Part shown: positions 8,590-17,135 of the stretch, one piece after another
Numbering within the stretch: the stretch's first letter is position 1
Layout of the letters: every line of letters starts with the position of its first letter
Source: DATFVA01 sp963800255
Lineage (GTDB): Bacteria; Bacteroidota; Ignavibacteria; Ignavibacteriales; Ignavibacteriaceae
Direction: 5' to 3'
Assembly: GCA_963800255.1 (NCBI GenBank)
Contig: CAWDAK010000023.1
Coordinates: 42,796 to 106,795 of the forward strand
Length of the DNA stretch: 64,000 nucleotides
Notes under the pieces: model-generated
What the model saw: the letters and a program-made list of their open reading frames with translations, nothing else
The model's database searches: none
Told to the model about the DNA's origin: nothing
Program-made: the position numbers and the translations under genes

Positions 8590-11266
8590 ATGCCTTCTAA
8601 AAAGTTAATAATAATATATGATCCCGATATCCCGTTAAACTTATTGAGATCCTCACTGGGTAAAGCCGGTTATGATTCTATAAGTTTTTCAAGTTTATCA
8701 AAAACTAAAGTCAGCAGTATACTCAAAGCTGATCCTGATATAATTATACTTTCAATAAATTTGGTTAATAATGGAGAGTATTTGGAAAAGAATTGAAACT
8801 ATCAGATCTGCGGTTAAAGTTCCTATTATATTTTATTTGAAGCAGAGCGATTTAATATATTCCGGAAAATTAAAAGCCTTTAAACCGTATGCAATATTAA
8901 TGCGGCGGCATAAATCTGTTGAACTTGAAAGGCTTGTTAGGCGACTGCTCAAAAGAACTTCAGTAAAGAAAGAAAACACCACCACAGGTTCTGAACTTCA
9001 GAAGTATAAAGACATTTTCGACCAGGCAGCAATGGGCATTTTCCAGGCTGATCTCAACTGGCGTATTGTTATTGTAAACCATTCTTTTGCTGAAATGCTT
9101 GGATATGAGAACTCTGAGGATCTTATTCAGAAAGAACTGCAGGATTTTTTTGTGGATAAAGGGTGGTTCAATGATATTGCTTCAACAATTTCTTTTGATT
9201 CCGAACGAACTTTTGAAGTGAGGTGCCGGAACAAGGAAGGGAGACCAATTTGGGTTCAACTGGTTTTGAAGGGTGTAATAGGCGCGGATGGAAATATCGT
9301 GTATTTCCTTGGATTTATAAATAATATCGACGAAAAGAAAAAAGTTAAAATAAGCCTTGCTGAGATAAAGTCACGCTTCTACCAGACCCTGGATAAAAAC
9401 AAAATAGGACTTTGGGATTGGGCATTAAAAACGAATACATTCACCATTTCTCACGAATGGATGAGCCAGTTAGGGTATTCCTATAAAAAAAGCCGGATGA
9501 GCTTTGAGGAATGGATAAAACTAATTCATCCTGCAGACAGAGAAACTGTATCAAAAAAACTCAAAGAGTACTGTAAGGGAATTCAGAAAGACTACGAGGC
9601 AGAATACCGGATAAGAAGTAAAGACGGAAATTATATATGGGTACTGGATAAAGCCTCTGTAGAAAATGATGCAAATGGAAAGCCCGGTAGAATTCTTGGT
9701 TCATCTATAGATATTTCGGCTAAAAAGAAAACTGAATTTGAGCTGATGGAAAAAGAAACCGAAGAAAAGTTAGCCGAGATAAAAATAAGGGAGGGTGAAA
9801 CCAAATTCAGACAGCTGGCAGAGAATATAAACGATGTATTTTTTATATCTTCACCTGACTTGAGCCGCCTCCATTATGTGAGTCCCCGGATTGAACAGCT
9901 TTGGGGTATTAGTGCAGACATCATCTATAAAGAACCTGTAAAATTAATTATCCCTGTACATCCTCAAGACAGAGAAATGCTTCGTAAGGCTATACGGGAG
10001 GTTAGAAATACTGGTAGATTCGATCTTGAATTAAGGATTATCCAGCCTGATAAATCTGAACACTGGGTAAGGTGGAGAGCTTTTCCCGTAGCCGATGAGA
10101 GTGGTCAATTCAATAAAATTGCGGCTGTAGCTGAAGATATAACCGAAAAAAAATATTGGGAAGACCAGGTTCAAAAATTATCAAAAGCAGTAAAGCAGAG
10201 TCCTGTTATAATCCTGATTACAGACAAAAAAGGAGCCATCGAATATGTTAATCCAAAGTTCGTGGATGTTACCGGATATACCCTGGAAGAGGTCGTCGGG
10301 AAAAACCCCCGTATTTTAAGCTCCGGGTACGTCCTGCAAGAAGATTATTCCAGTCTGTGGAATACTATTTTTGATGGAAAAGAATGGCAGGGAGAATTTC
10401 AGAATAAAAAGAAAAATGGGGAACTTTTCTGGGTTTCAGCTTCAATTTCACCGATCATAGATGAGCGCGGCAGAATATCTCACTTCCTCGCGGTGGAAGA
10501 GGATATTACAAGCTGGAAAGAATATGAAAAAGAACTTATTGTAGCGAAAGAACATGCTGAGATGTCAAACCGCTTGAAGTCTGAGTTCCTGGCACAGATG
10601 TCACACGAAATAAGAACTCCATTAAATAATATTCTCACTTATACCTCTCTGTTGCAGGAAGAACTTGAAGATAAACTCCCCGAAGGTCTGGAATCAACTT
10701 TCTATGTAATAAGCAGAAGTGCAAACAGACTGATCCGCACCATCGATCTTATACTTAATTTGTCCAAAATACAAACGGGAAATTTTGAATACGAATTTGA
10801 AAAAATAGATCTGGATAATGATATCCTGCTTGACCTTGTATTAGAGTTTCATAACCGGGCGAAAGAAAAAAATATTAAGATAATATATGAATGTAAGGCT
10901 GATCATAAAATAGTGAATGGTGACTCGAATACGATTGGGCAGATTTTCGTAAACCTGGTTGAGAATTCAATAAAATACACCAACAAAGGTCAAATAAAAG
11001 TGATTCTCTACAATGAAGGTGAAAAGGTGTGTGTGGATGTTGCTGACAGCGGGATTGGAATATCAAAGTATTTTCTCCCACGTCTGTTTGAACCCTTCAC
11101 CCAGGAGGACAGCAGCAGTACAAGGAACTACGAAGGTAACGGGCTGGGTTTAACTCTTGTTAAGAATTATGTGGAGATAAATAAAGCAGAAATAAGTGTT
11201 AGTACTCAGAAGGGAAAAGGAAGTATCTTCAGTGTAAAATTTAACCCGGCAGATAAAAAAGATTAG
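8590..11266 (+). CDS. Receiver-PAS-PAS-PAS-PAS histidine kinase with a single-base frameshift
   Basis: The first 60 or so residues (from KKLIIIYDPD to PDIIILSINLV) are the first half of a receiver-like domain. The second half continues in the +1 frame from about 8785 (IRSAVKVPIIFYL). Removing one A from the AAAA run near 8788 joins them, giving about 891 residues. After the receiver come four PAS domains, a HisKA segment (MSHEIRTPLNN) and an ATPase domain (GNGLGLTLV). The receiver half looks degenerate: there is Asn/Ser where Asp is expected after the third strand (LSINL), so it may not be phosphorylated. Its last PAS has GKNPRILSSG and is not a LOV domain. The shift is probably a consensus error; alternatively the second part is translated from the ATG at 8771. 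The gene ends 3 bp from the convergent sigma-54 activator gene. Confidence 0.82.
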
Positions 11267-11269
11267 ATT

Positions 11270-12673
11270 TTATTGAACATTCCTGGTGACTTCTATACCC
11301 AATTGTTCCATACGATACCTGAGTTTTGACCGGGACAGTCCTAACACTTTCGCAGCCTTAACCTGGTTGCCATTTGTAATCTGCAAAGTCTTTAAAATCA
11401 GGTTCTTCAAAACAACATCTATCTTAATCCCTTTGGCCGGAATTTTAAGTACAAATTCATCTTCGTTAACATCAACCTGCTTGTTCAACAGACCGCCAAA
11501 ATGATGCTCTTTCACCTCATCTTCTTCTATCAGGAGGGCAACACGTTCAGTCACATTCTTAAGCTCGCGTATATTCCCCTTCCATCTATAATTCTGCATT
11601 AATTCAATGGCATCCGGACTTATCCCCCTTATTACTTTATTAAACTTCCGTGAAAATTCTTTAAGAAAAACATAAGCAAGTAAGGGAATATCTTCTTTTC
11701 GTTCCCTCAGAGGTGGAACGCTGACCCTGGCTACATTAAGTCTGTAGTACAGGTCCTCCCTGAAATTTCCTTTTTTTACTTCTTCTTCCAAACTTTTATT
11801 GGTTGCAGCAATAACCCTGGCATTCACCTTAACCTCTTTTTCACCGCCAACCCTGTAGAACCTTTTTTCCTGCAGGACCCTTAAAAGTTTAACCTGAAGA
11901 TCAGGAGTCAGTTCACCTATTTCATCCAGCAAAATTGAGCCGCCATCAGCAAGCTCAAATTTCCCGAGCCTGGTTTTTTGTGACGCCCCCGTAAATGCAC
12001 CTTTTTCATGCCCGAATAATTCGCTCTCTGCAAGTTCCTTTGGAATTGCTGCACAGTTTATCTGAATAAATGGTGCTTCTTTCCTTGGACTATTCTGGTG
12101 AATAAATTTAGCTATTTCCTCTTTTCCTGTACCGCTCTCCCCCTCAATCAGAATAGTTGTATCTGAACTTTTAGCCAGTTTCTCAACCGAAGTAAGCAGC
12201 CGCTGAATTTTCTGACTTCGCCCGAAAAAATCCCTTGTTAAATCTGATTCCTTTAATAAAGCATGATACTTTTCAACCTTTTGGTTCAGTGAAATATTAT
12301 CTGCGGCTTTTTGAAGTACAAGCTTTAATTGGTCAAGGTCTATAGGCTTTAATAGAAAATCGAGCGCCCCCGACTTAATTGCGGACACTGCCATTTTTAC
12401 GTCAGAATAGCCGGTAATCATTATTACGGGTATATGTGGAAATTCTTTCTTAAAATCTTTAAGCAGTTCGAGGCCATTATGTGTGGTGAGATATATATCC
12501 AGGAGAATGATATCGGGATCGAACATTTTAATTTTATCAACCGATTCACCCCCGTTCAGGCAAATTTCAACCTCATAATCGAATTTAACTAGAACCTTTT
12601 TAAGGGAGGTGCATACCAGTTCATCGTCGTCAACAAGTAAGATTTTAAACTTCATCAGCGGTACAATCCCCAT
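11270..12673 (-). CDS. NtrC-family sigma-54 response regulator (FlrC/FleR-like), up to 467 aa
   Basis: A receiver domain is followed by an AAA+ domain with Walker A GESGTGKEE and the sigma-54-contacting loop GAFTGA, then a Fis-type helix-turn-helix at the C-terminus (KAAKVLGLSRSKLRYRM). Such proteins activate RNA polymerase carrying RpoN. In Vibrio, Pseudomonas and Helicobacter a homologue next to the flagellar genes drives hook-basal-body genes. The ATG at 12655 (MKFKILLVDDD) fits the receiver fold better than the one at 12673, and both overlap the end of the partner kinase gene. Placement next to flgM/fliD supports a flagellar role (inference). Confidence 0.93.
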   Translation of the reverse strand: MGIVPLMKFKILLVDDDELVCTSLKKVLVKFDYEVEICLNGGESVDKIKMFDPDIILLDIYLTTHNGLELLKDFKKEFPHIPVIMITGYSDVKMAVSAIKSGALDFLLKPIDLDQLKLVLQKAADNISLNQKVEKYHALLKESDLTRDFFGRSQKIQRLLTSVEKLAKSSDTTILIEGESGTGKEEIAKFIHQNSPRKEAPFIQINCAAIPKELAESELFGHEKGAFTGASQKTRLGKFELADGGSILLDEIGELTPDLQVKLLRVLQEKRFYRVGGEKEVKVNARVIAATNKSLEEEVKKGNFREDLYYRLNVARVSVPPLRERKEDIPLLAYVFLKEFSRKFNKVIRGISPDAIELMQNYRWKGNIRELKNVTERVALLIEEDEVKEHHFGGLLNKQVDVNEDEFVLKIPAKGIKIDVVLKNLILKTLQITNGNQVKAAKVLGLSRSKLRYRMEQLGIEVTRNVQ

Positions 12674-13349
12674 TCAAATTGAACTTAATATAAAAATTGG
12701 TTCCGGCACCGGGCTCGGACTCAAATGCAAGGATAGAATTACTTTGATCCAGGATCTCTTTACAAATACTTAATCCCAGTCCTGTTCCATTTTTCTTTGA
12801 TGTAAAAAAATCCTCAAAAATATGCTGCTTAAATTCCTCTTTGATCCCCTCACCGAAATCCCGGATTGCCAAAACAGGCGAATCATTTTCAATATAGCTT
12901 TCAATAATCACCTTCTGGTTCTCACCACTTGCTTCAATAGCATTTGTTACCAGGTTTATAATAACCTGGAGCAATTTATTTTTATCGAAAACAATGGGCG
13001 GGATGTTGTCTGAAAGTCGGTTTACCAAAATGCAATGATTGCGCATTGCAAACCCTGTTAATAAATGAATGGCCTGAATTGTAACATCATTTATTGAACA
13101 ATGGCTTGAAACGGAGGTGTTCTTACGTGAGAAGTCGAGTAGATCTGTCACAAGGACTTCTATCCTGTTAACTGCTTCAATACAGGAAAGGAAATTATCA
13201 TTAATTTCGGCTGGAAGATTTTCTGAAGATTTAATTAAATCTAAGTTCAGTTTGAGAGCAAACAGCGGGTTTCTTATTTCGTGGACAAAGCTGGCGTTTA
13301 ACTTACCCAGGAGCTCTAGTTTGTTGTTTTGGGAATATTTATCGAACAT
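12645..13349 (-). CDS. Soluble histidine kinase, partner of the sigma-54 activator (234 aa)
   Basis: A minimal kinase with no sensor domain: DHp with His23 in FVHEIRNPLFAL, N-box in LVTNAIEA, and ATP-lid glycines in GTGLGLSICKE. It resembles the kinase cores of FlrB, FleS and Campylobacter FlgS. Its gene overlaps that of the NtrC-type regulator, so the two form a two-component pair. In Campylobacter FlgS responds to assembly of the flagellar export apparatus; the same input is plausible here but not shown. The 82 bp upstream (13350-13431) hold only AT-rich promoter-like sequence. Confidence 0.88.
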   Translation of the reverse strand: MFDKYSQNNKLELLGKLNASFVHEIRNPLFALKLNLDLIKSSENLPAEINDNFLSCIEAVNRIEVLVTDLLDFSRKNTSVSSHCSINDVTIQAIHLLTGFAMRNHCILVNRLSDNIPPIVFDKNKLLQVIINLVTNAIEASGENQKVIIESYIENDSPVLAIRDFGEGIKEEFKQHIFEDFFTSKKNGTGLGLSICKEILDQSNSILAFESEPGAGTNFYIKFNLNGDCTADEV

Positions 13350-13431
13350 CAGTAAGCAAGTAGTATGATATAAAATCTCCGTAATTAGAGTATTAAAAAT
13401 ACCATTTTTTTAACTGCCGGCAAAGGTTTTT

Positions 13432-13689
13432 TTAACTTCTTTTTATATCTTTTAATACTTCAGATGAAACCTTTCTGATTACTGTATCTGAGTCATAAAA
13501 TTTATTCAGAACCTTACTCTTGTAAGCTTCTATATCCAGATCCTTTATCCCTGATTTGCTCAGCTGTTTTGCCTCATCCGATATAGATGCCTGGTCTGTC
13601 TTTCCTGCACTTTCCGGAATTTCCTTCTTCGAACTATTCTCGATTTTGTTCGGAAGATGAACATTATTATTGATTGATTTAATGTTCAT
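13432..13689 (-). CDS. flgM: Anti-sigma-28 factor FlgM (85 aa)
   Basis: FlgM binds and inhibits FliA until it is exported through the finished hook. I choose the ATG at 13689, giving MNIKSINNN at the start. This lies 1 nt past the upstream stop, while the longer frame from 13767 overlaps that gene. The N-terminal half is polar and disordered. The C-terminal half has the family pattern: ISDEAKQLSKS, then two helices including KVLNKFYDSDTVIRKVSSEV. The length of 85 residues is typical. A sigma-28 box inside the preceding gene would give FliA-dependent autoregulation. Family similarity is modest, as usual for FlgM. Confidence 0.72.
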   Translation of the reverse strand: MNIKSINNNVHLPNKIENSSKKEIPESAGKTDQASISDEAKQLSKSGIKDLDIEAYKSKVLNKFYDSDTVIRKVSSEVLKDIKRS

Positions 13690-13690
13690 T

Positions 13691-14014
13691 TTAGTCTCGC
13701 TTATATGTTGATAATTTTTTTGAATTAGACAAATTAAAAATTTGCTCCTGAATTCCATCCATTTCAAGCTTTTTCGATCTGATTATATTATCGAACTTAG
13801 TTTGAATTTGTTTAGTGCTTAAATCCGGAATTTCGCCTGATAATTCGCCGGTCTGCAGTATTTCCGATTTTAACCGCTCCAATTCATATGCATCTTCTTT
13901 TATTCCGGCCAAAATATCATCAAAAAGCGATTCATCAGATAGATTATCCAATTTGTCATTTATTTTTGTGAAAAGTGACTTAAAGTTGATGTATTTTTCT
14001 TGAATTCCGGTCAT
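13691..14014 (-). CDS. Small helical protein in the fliT position (107 aa)
   Basis: The sequence is mostly charged helix with no signal peptide or membrane segment: long heptad-like stretches such as YELERLKSEILQTGEL and a basic C-terminus. Position right after fliD and before flgM is where FliT, the FliD chaperone, is often encoded. FliT proteins are small, helical and poorly conserved. I infer a FliT-like role from position and size only, since no diagnostic motif is visible. The stop codon is 1 nt from the flgM start, and a sigma-28 promoter box is embedded in the gene. Confidence 0.55.
   Translation of the reverse strand: MTGIQEKYINFKSLFTKINDKLDNLSDESLFDDILAGIKEDAYELERLKSEILQTGELSGEIPDLSTKQIQTKFDNIIRSKKLEMDGIQEQIFNLSNSKKLSTYKRD
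13788..13814 (-). promoter_or_regulatory. Sigma-28-type promoter for flgM, inside the upstream gene
   Basis: TAAACAAA (13814-13807), 11 nt, TTCGATAA (13795-13788) on the minus strand. It lies within the fliT-position gene, about 100 bp before the flgM ATG at 13689. Class 3 expression of flgM from its own FliA promoter is known in Salmonella. Confidence 0.6.
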
Positions 14015-14021
14015 ATATCTG

Positions 14022-15779
14022 TTAACTGAACATATTCTGAACTGTTAATAATGACGCCAGCTGAGCCTGGAGCTGTTGATACCTGTTCCTTAAAACATCT
14101 GAACTTTTATCGATACGTTTCTGTAGAGCTGTATTTTTATCATTTAAGGAGTTCACCGTTTTATCATAACGAGCCTGCCCCAATGCAAGAAATCCTCCAG
14201 ATCCAAGGTAGGGTTTGATTTTATTAACAAGCGAATTAGCAATGCCGTCGCTTGAATTAAATAAAGCCTCAACCTGAGAAGAATGATTTTTAATTTCGTC
14301 CTCAAGCCTGGTTGAATCACTAATACTCAAACCGGTGGTACCGTTAAACGTTATCCCTAACTGTGACAGCATTTTAATATCGCCCGATTGAATTCCCGGA
14401 ATAGACGAATATGCTACCGAACCAAGCATATTGCTCAGAAACGAAGCATTAGTATCTCCTGCAAATACTCCTCTGCTGCTGCCAGATGCAAAAGCACTTT
14501 GAGATTTAATATTTGTATATACATTATTGAATTTAGTAATAAAATCCTCAATACTGGATTTAACGGCAGTTGTGTCAATATCCACCGAAACATTCACATC
14601 AGGATCCGAAGCAGTCATCACAGATTTGAGGGTAAATGTAATGCCTGAAGCGATATCATCAACTACATTTGAATTTCGTTGAAAATTCAATCCATTAAAG
14701 GTAAACTTTGAATTAAGTGCTGAATTTTCTGAGACATCGGCGTAGACATAACCTGCTGTGTCAGGACTGGTGGATTGATCGAACAATGGTCTATCAACAT
14801 CCAGGTTAAGCCCCAGAGATGCAAGGGCAGTAGAACCAACAGCGTCGGATAACCCCGTTATTCTGAAGTCAACTCCTGTGGACCTGGAAGATAATGAAAA
14901 CTGTGTCTTTCCTGAAACAGGCCTGAAGGAAGAAGCAGTTACAGTTCCTGAAGCTGCTTTCTCATTATTAGCCGCAATATTAAGATCACTAACAATATCA
15001 TACCCGGTACCGGAAGTAATAGATATAGATTTAGTAACATCCTTTACGGTAATTTTTAGTTTTACGCTGCCGGGATCATCCGGATCAACAACTTTCTCTG
15101 CAGTTACACCCGGAACATTTGAGGTTATTTGTTCAACAGCCTCATCGAGAAGCTCATCATATGTTCCTCCTCCGTTCAGACTAATTTCTTTTTCTGTACC
15201 GTCGATATTTATCTTAAATGTTGTGGGTCCTCCGGCTGATGCTGAGGCACTTTTATAATCAGAGTTGATAACAGCTTTATCTGAATTTACAGCGTCTCTT
15301 ATCTTTTCCATTACGGACTGATTTGTCTCGGACTCCGAAAAGGTTACTTCGATATTACTTGTATATTCCCCGCCTTCTCCATCACCAGTTTTTATAACGA
15401 AGTTATGAGTGCCTGATATAGCATTCGCTGTCGCCGAATCAAGCTCACGTGAAATAAGCATATCGTTTTTAGCAAGTTGCGATACATTCAGATTATAAGA
15501 ACCTGATGCGGCAGTCGCTGAAGCTGAAGCGGAAATAAAATCAGATTTTGAAGAAGTTGCTGCCTTCACCCTGAATATCGAATCATTTCCTGTCTGCTGG
15601 AAACTTTCAAGAAGTGTTTTTAGTGAACTTAATTTTGAACTTAAAGTACCATACGCTGTAGAAAGGTTCTGGTACCATGACTTCTTCGTCTGAAGAGGGG
15701 TGATAAGCCTTGTTTTTTCAGAGGAAACATAGGCACTTATCATTGAATCTATACTGGATGTAGTTAATACGGAATCCAT
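14022..15779 (-). CDS. fliD: Flagellar filament cap protein FliD (585 aa)
   Basis: FliD caps the filament tip and guides flagellin insertion. The N-terminal coiled segment (SIDSMISAYVSSEKTRL...) and the C-terminal helical tail ending in ASLLTVQNMFS are characteristic. Between them is a long variable region rich in Ser, Ala and Thr with beta-strand character, including the hook-cap motif region NLNVSQLAKNDMLISREL. The length is above the roughly 470 of Salmonella but in the normal range for the family. The gene starts 1 bp after the fliS stop codon, and a cognate chaperone candidate follows 7 bp downstream. Confidence 0.93.
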   Translation of the reverse strand: MDSVLTTSSIDSMISAYVSSEKTRLITPLQTKKSWYQNLSTAYGTLSSKLSSLKTLLESFQQTGNDSIFRVKAATSSKSDFISASASATAASGSYNLNVSQLAKNDMLISRELDSATANAISGTHNFVIKTGDGEGGEYTSNIEVTFSESETNQSVMEKIRDAVNSDKAVINSDYKSASASAGGPTTFKINIDGTEKEISLNGGGTYDELLDEAVEQITSNVPGVTAEKVVDPDDPGSVKLKITVKDVTKSISITSGTGYDIVSDLNIAANNEKAASGTVTASSFRPVSGKTQFSLSSRSTGVDFRITGLSDAVGSTALASLGLNLDVDRPLFDQSTSPDTAGYVYADVSENSALNSKFTFNGLNFQRNSNVVDDIASGITFTLKSVMTASDPDVNVSVDIDTTAVKSSIEDFITKFNNVYTNIKSQSAFASGSSRGVFAGDTNASFLSNMLGSVAYSSIPGIQSGDIKMLSQLGITFNGTTGLSISDSTRLEDEIKNHSSQVEALFNSSDGIANSLVNKIKPYLGSGGFLALGQARYDKTVNSLNDKNTALQKRIDKSSDVLRNRYQQLQAQLASLLTVQNMFS

Positions 15780-15780
15780 A

Positions 15781-16122
15781 TTATTTCGACTGCTTTATTG
15801 CAGTGATCCAGGTTTCTCTTAATTCAGTAAGGATCTTATGAACAATTTCATAATTTTTCCGTCTCATCTCTTCCTGGCAGTACTGGTATAAACGGAATAG
15901 ACCTGTTGATATTGATTTCATTTCCTCGGTATCAAATCTAAGAGCATTAATCAGAACCTGGAGGGCATCATTAGTTTTTGAAAGGTTCTGTTTTTGACAA
16001 TTTACAATTGCGAAATCATATACCTTCAGGATCAGCTGCTGCGGAGTTGCCTCCATAATTTCTTTTATAAGGTATTGGTTTGTTCTGTTTTGTTTATTTG
16101 AGGTAAAAGGTGAAGAATACAT
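15781..16122 (-). CDS. fliS: Flagellin export chaperone FliS (113 aa)
   Basis: FliS binds the disordered C-terminus of flagellin to stop premature polymerisation. The four-helix signature is visible: NQYLIKEIMEATPQQLILKVYDFAI near the N-terminus (read in two parts, NQYLIKEIMEATPQ then QLILKVYDFAI). LRFDTEEMKSISTGLFRLYQY lies in the middle, again as a helix pair. At 113 residues it is a little shorter than the usual 125-135. It sits between fliC and fliD, downstream of the fliC terminator, so it needs read-through or its own promoter in the 69-bp gap. Confidence 0.9.
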   Translation of the reverse strand: MYSSPFTSNKQNRTNQYLIKEIMEATPQQLILKVYDFAIVNCQKQNLSKTNDALQVLINALRFDTEEMKSISTGLFRLYQYCQEEMRRKNYEIVHKILTELRETWITAIKQSK

Positions 16123-16142
16123 CTGATTTCCGTCATAAGTTG

Positions 16143-16178
16143 GGAAAAAGATCTCCCGGACTTAAATCATCCGGGAGA
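16143..16178 (-). terminator. Rho-independent terminator after flagellin
   Basis: On the minus strand TCTCCCGGA (16178-16170) pairs with TCCGGGAGA (16160-16152) around a 9-nt loop. The tract TCTTTTTCCC follows. It begins 13 bp past the fliC stop, in the right orientation, and separates fliC from fliS. Confidence 0.85.
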
Positions 16179-16191
16179 TAATGAATAAATT

Positions 16192-17010
16192 TTATCTGAA
16201 TAATGATAAAATATTTTGAGGAGCTGAATTCATCTGTGAAAGCATAGATGTAGCTACCTGGCCACCGATCTGACCCTTTGTAGCATTTAACTGCTCCATC
16301 GCCATATCAGCGTCAAACAAACGGCTAACACTTGCTGTTGCATTAGAAATTGCTGAAGAAAGATAATCATCTTTAACATCAAGTCTCTGAGCAAAATTAC
16401 CAATGCTTCCGAGAGCATCTTTTACTGCTGTTTCAAGTCCGGAAACATCAATTGATTTGTATAGTGCTTGTAGCTGCACCTAGTTAAAGTGAACAGATCT
16501 AAAGTATTCATAGTACCGAAATTTATTGTAGTTTTTTCTCCATCTCCGGTCTGGAATATGAATTTATTTGAATAACTAGCTGAAGTACCGAAGTGACACC
16601 ACTTAATAAATTTGTATCATTGAACTTGGTGTTTGTGAATATTGAACTGATTTCATTCTCCAAGTGCTTTAACATCTTTTGCCAGAGCATCAAGGTTCTT
16701 TGTAGGATCATTAGCATCCGCAACTTTTCCTTCAACCTGAATCAGAAGATCATTAATACTTGAAAGAGCAGATTCTGCTGTTGAAAGCATATCTTTTGCG
16801 GCACCAATGTTCCCCTGTGCAGCTTTCATAACAGATATTTTTCCCTGCAGCTCTTTTCCTACCCTGTATCCTGATGTATCATCTGCAAGCAGTGTTAATT
16901 CTTTTCTGAGTAGCCAGGCGAAGCTGAGCTTTTTCAGTCTGTGAATTAATTTTTGCTAATGCATTATAAGCATTAAGAGCTTCGACGTTTGTGTTAATTC
17001 TGAATGACAT
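16192..17010 (-). pseudogene. fliC: Flagellin gene, small (about 272 aa), broken by four apparent single-base shifts
   Basis: The start ATG at 17010 has an excellent GGAGG 6 nt upstream. The N-terminus MSFRINTNVEALNAYNALAK is the flagellin D0 helix. After repairing shifts near ADDTSGY, ALG(D)EISS, GTSASYSN and GAATSTIQS, one chain runs to the D0/D1 C-terminus (AISNATASVSRLFDADMAME ... MLSQMNSAPQNILSLFR). Such a chain would have almost no D2/D3 outer domain. The four shifts fall in 819 bp, yet conserved residues are kept on both sides. I therefore think the gene is functional and the consensus is wrong, but a decayed or alternative flagellin copy is possible. A sigma-28 promoter and a CsrA-type hairpin precede it. 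Confidence 0.85.
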
Positions 17011-17016
17011 TTTATA

Positions 17017-17021
17017 CCTCC
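17017..17021 (-). promoter_or_regulatory. Strong ribosome site of fliC, GGAGG
   Basis: GGAGG lies 6 nt before the ATG at 17010 in the context ACACGGAGGTA. The GGA core preceded by ACAC also resembles a second CsrA contact, as in the Bacillus hag leader, where one site overlaps the ribosome-binding site. Confidence 0.7.
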
Positions 17022-17036
17022 GTGTATATTAATTTT

Positions 17037-17054
17037 CTGAGTATCCTTACTCAG
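17037..17054 (-). promoter_or_regulatory. Leader hairpin with AGGA loop: predicted CsrA site of fliC
   Basis: The minus-strand RNA folds as CTGAGTA-AGGA-TACTCAG, a perfect 7-bp stem with an AGGA tetraloop. CsrA prefers GGA presented in a hairpin loop with AU-rich flanks. The hairpin is 27 nt upstream of the start codon, within the predicted leader of about 78 nt. Confidence 0.6.
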
Positions 17055-17094
17055 TTTTTAGTTAATTATGAAGTTTATTTACTTCTATGATATA

Positions 17095-17121
17095 TTATCG
17101 GGAGGTAATCTGAAATGTTTA
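17095..17121 (-). promoter_or_regulatory. Sigma-28-type promoter of flagellin
   Basis: TAAACATT (17121-17114), 11 nt, CCCGATAA (17102-17095) on the minus strand. The -10 element has seven of eight positions of GCCGATAA. It lies in the intergenic gap between the glycosyltransferase gene end (17136) and fliC. Confidence 0.85.
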
Positions 17122-17135
17122 GTATTCAGGAAGCA

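Noticed and set aside
10220..10420. A second LOV domain in the plus-strand kinase
   Set aside because: The PAS loop reads GKNPRILSSG and has no cysteine of NCRFLQ; it is an ordinary PAS domain.
13380..13431. Terminator after flgM based on TGCCGGCA
   Set aside because: The 8-bp palindrome has no loop, and nearby A/T runs do not flank a stable stem.
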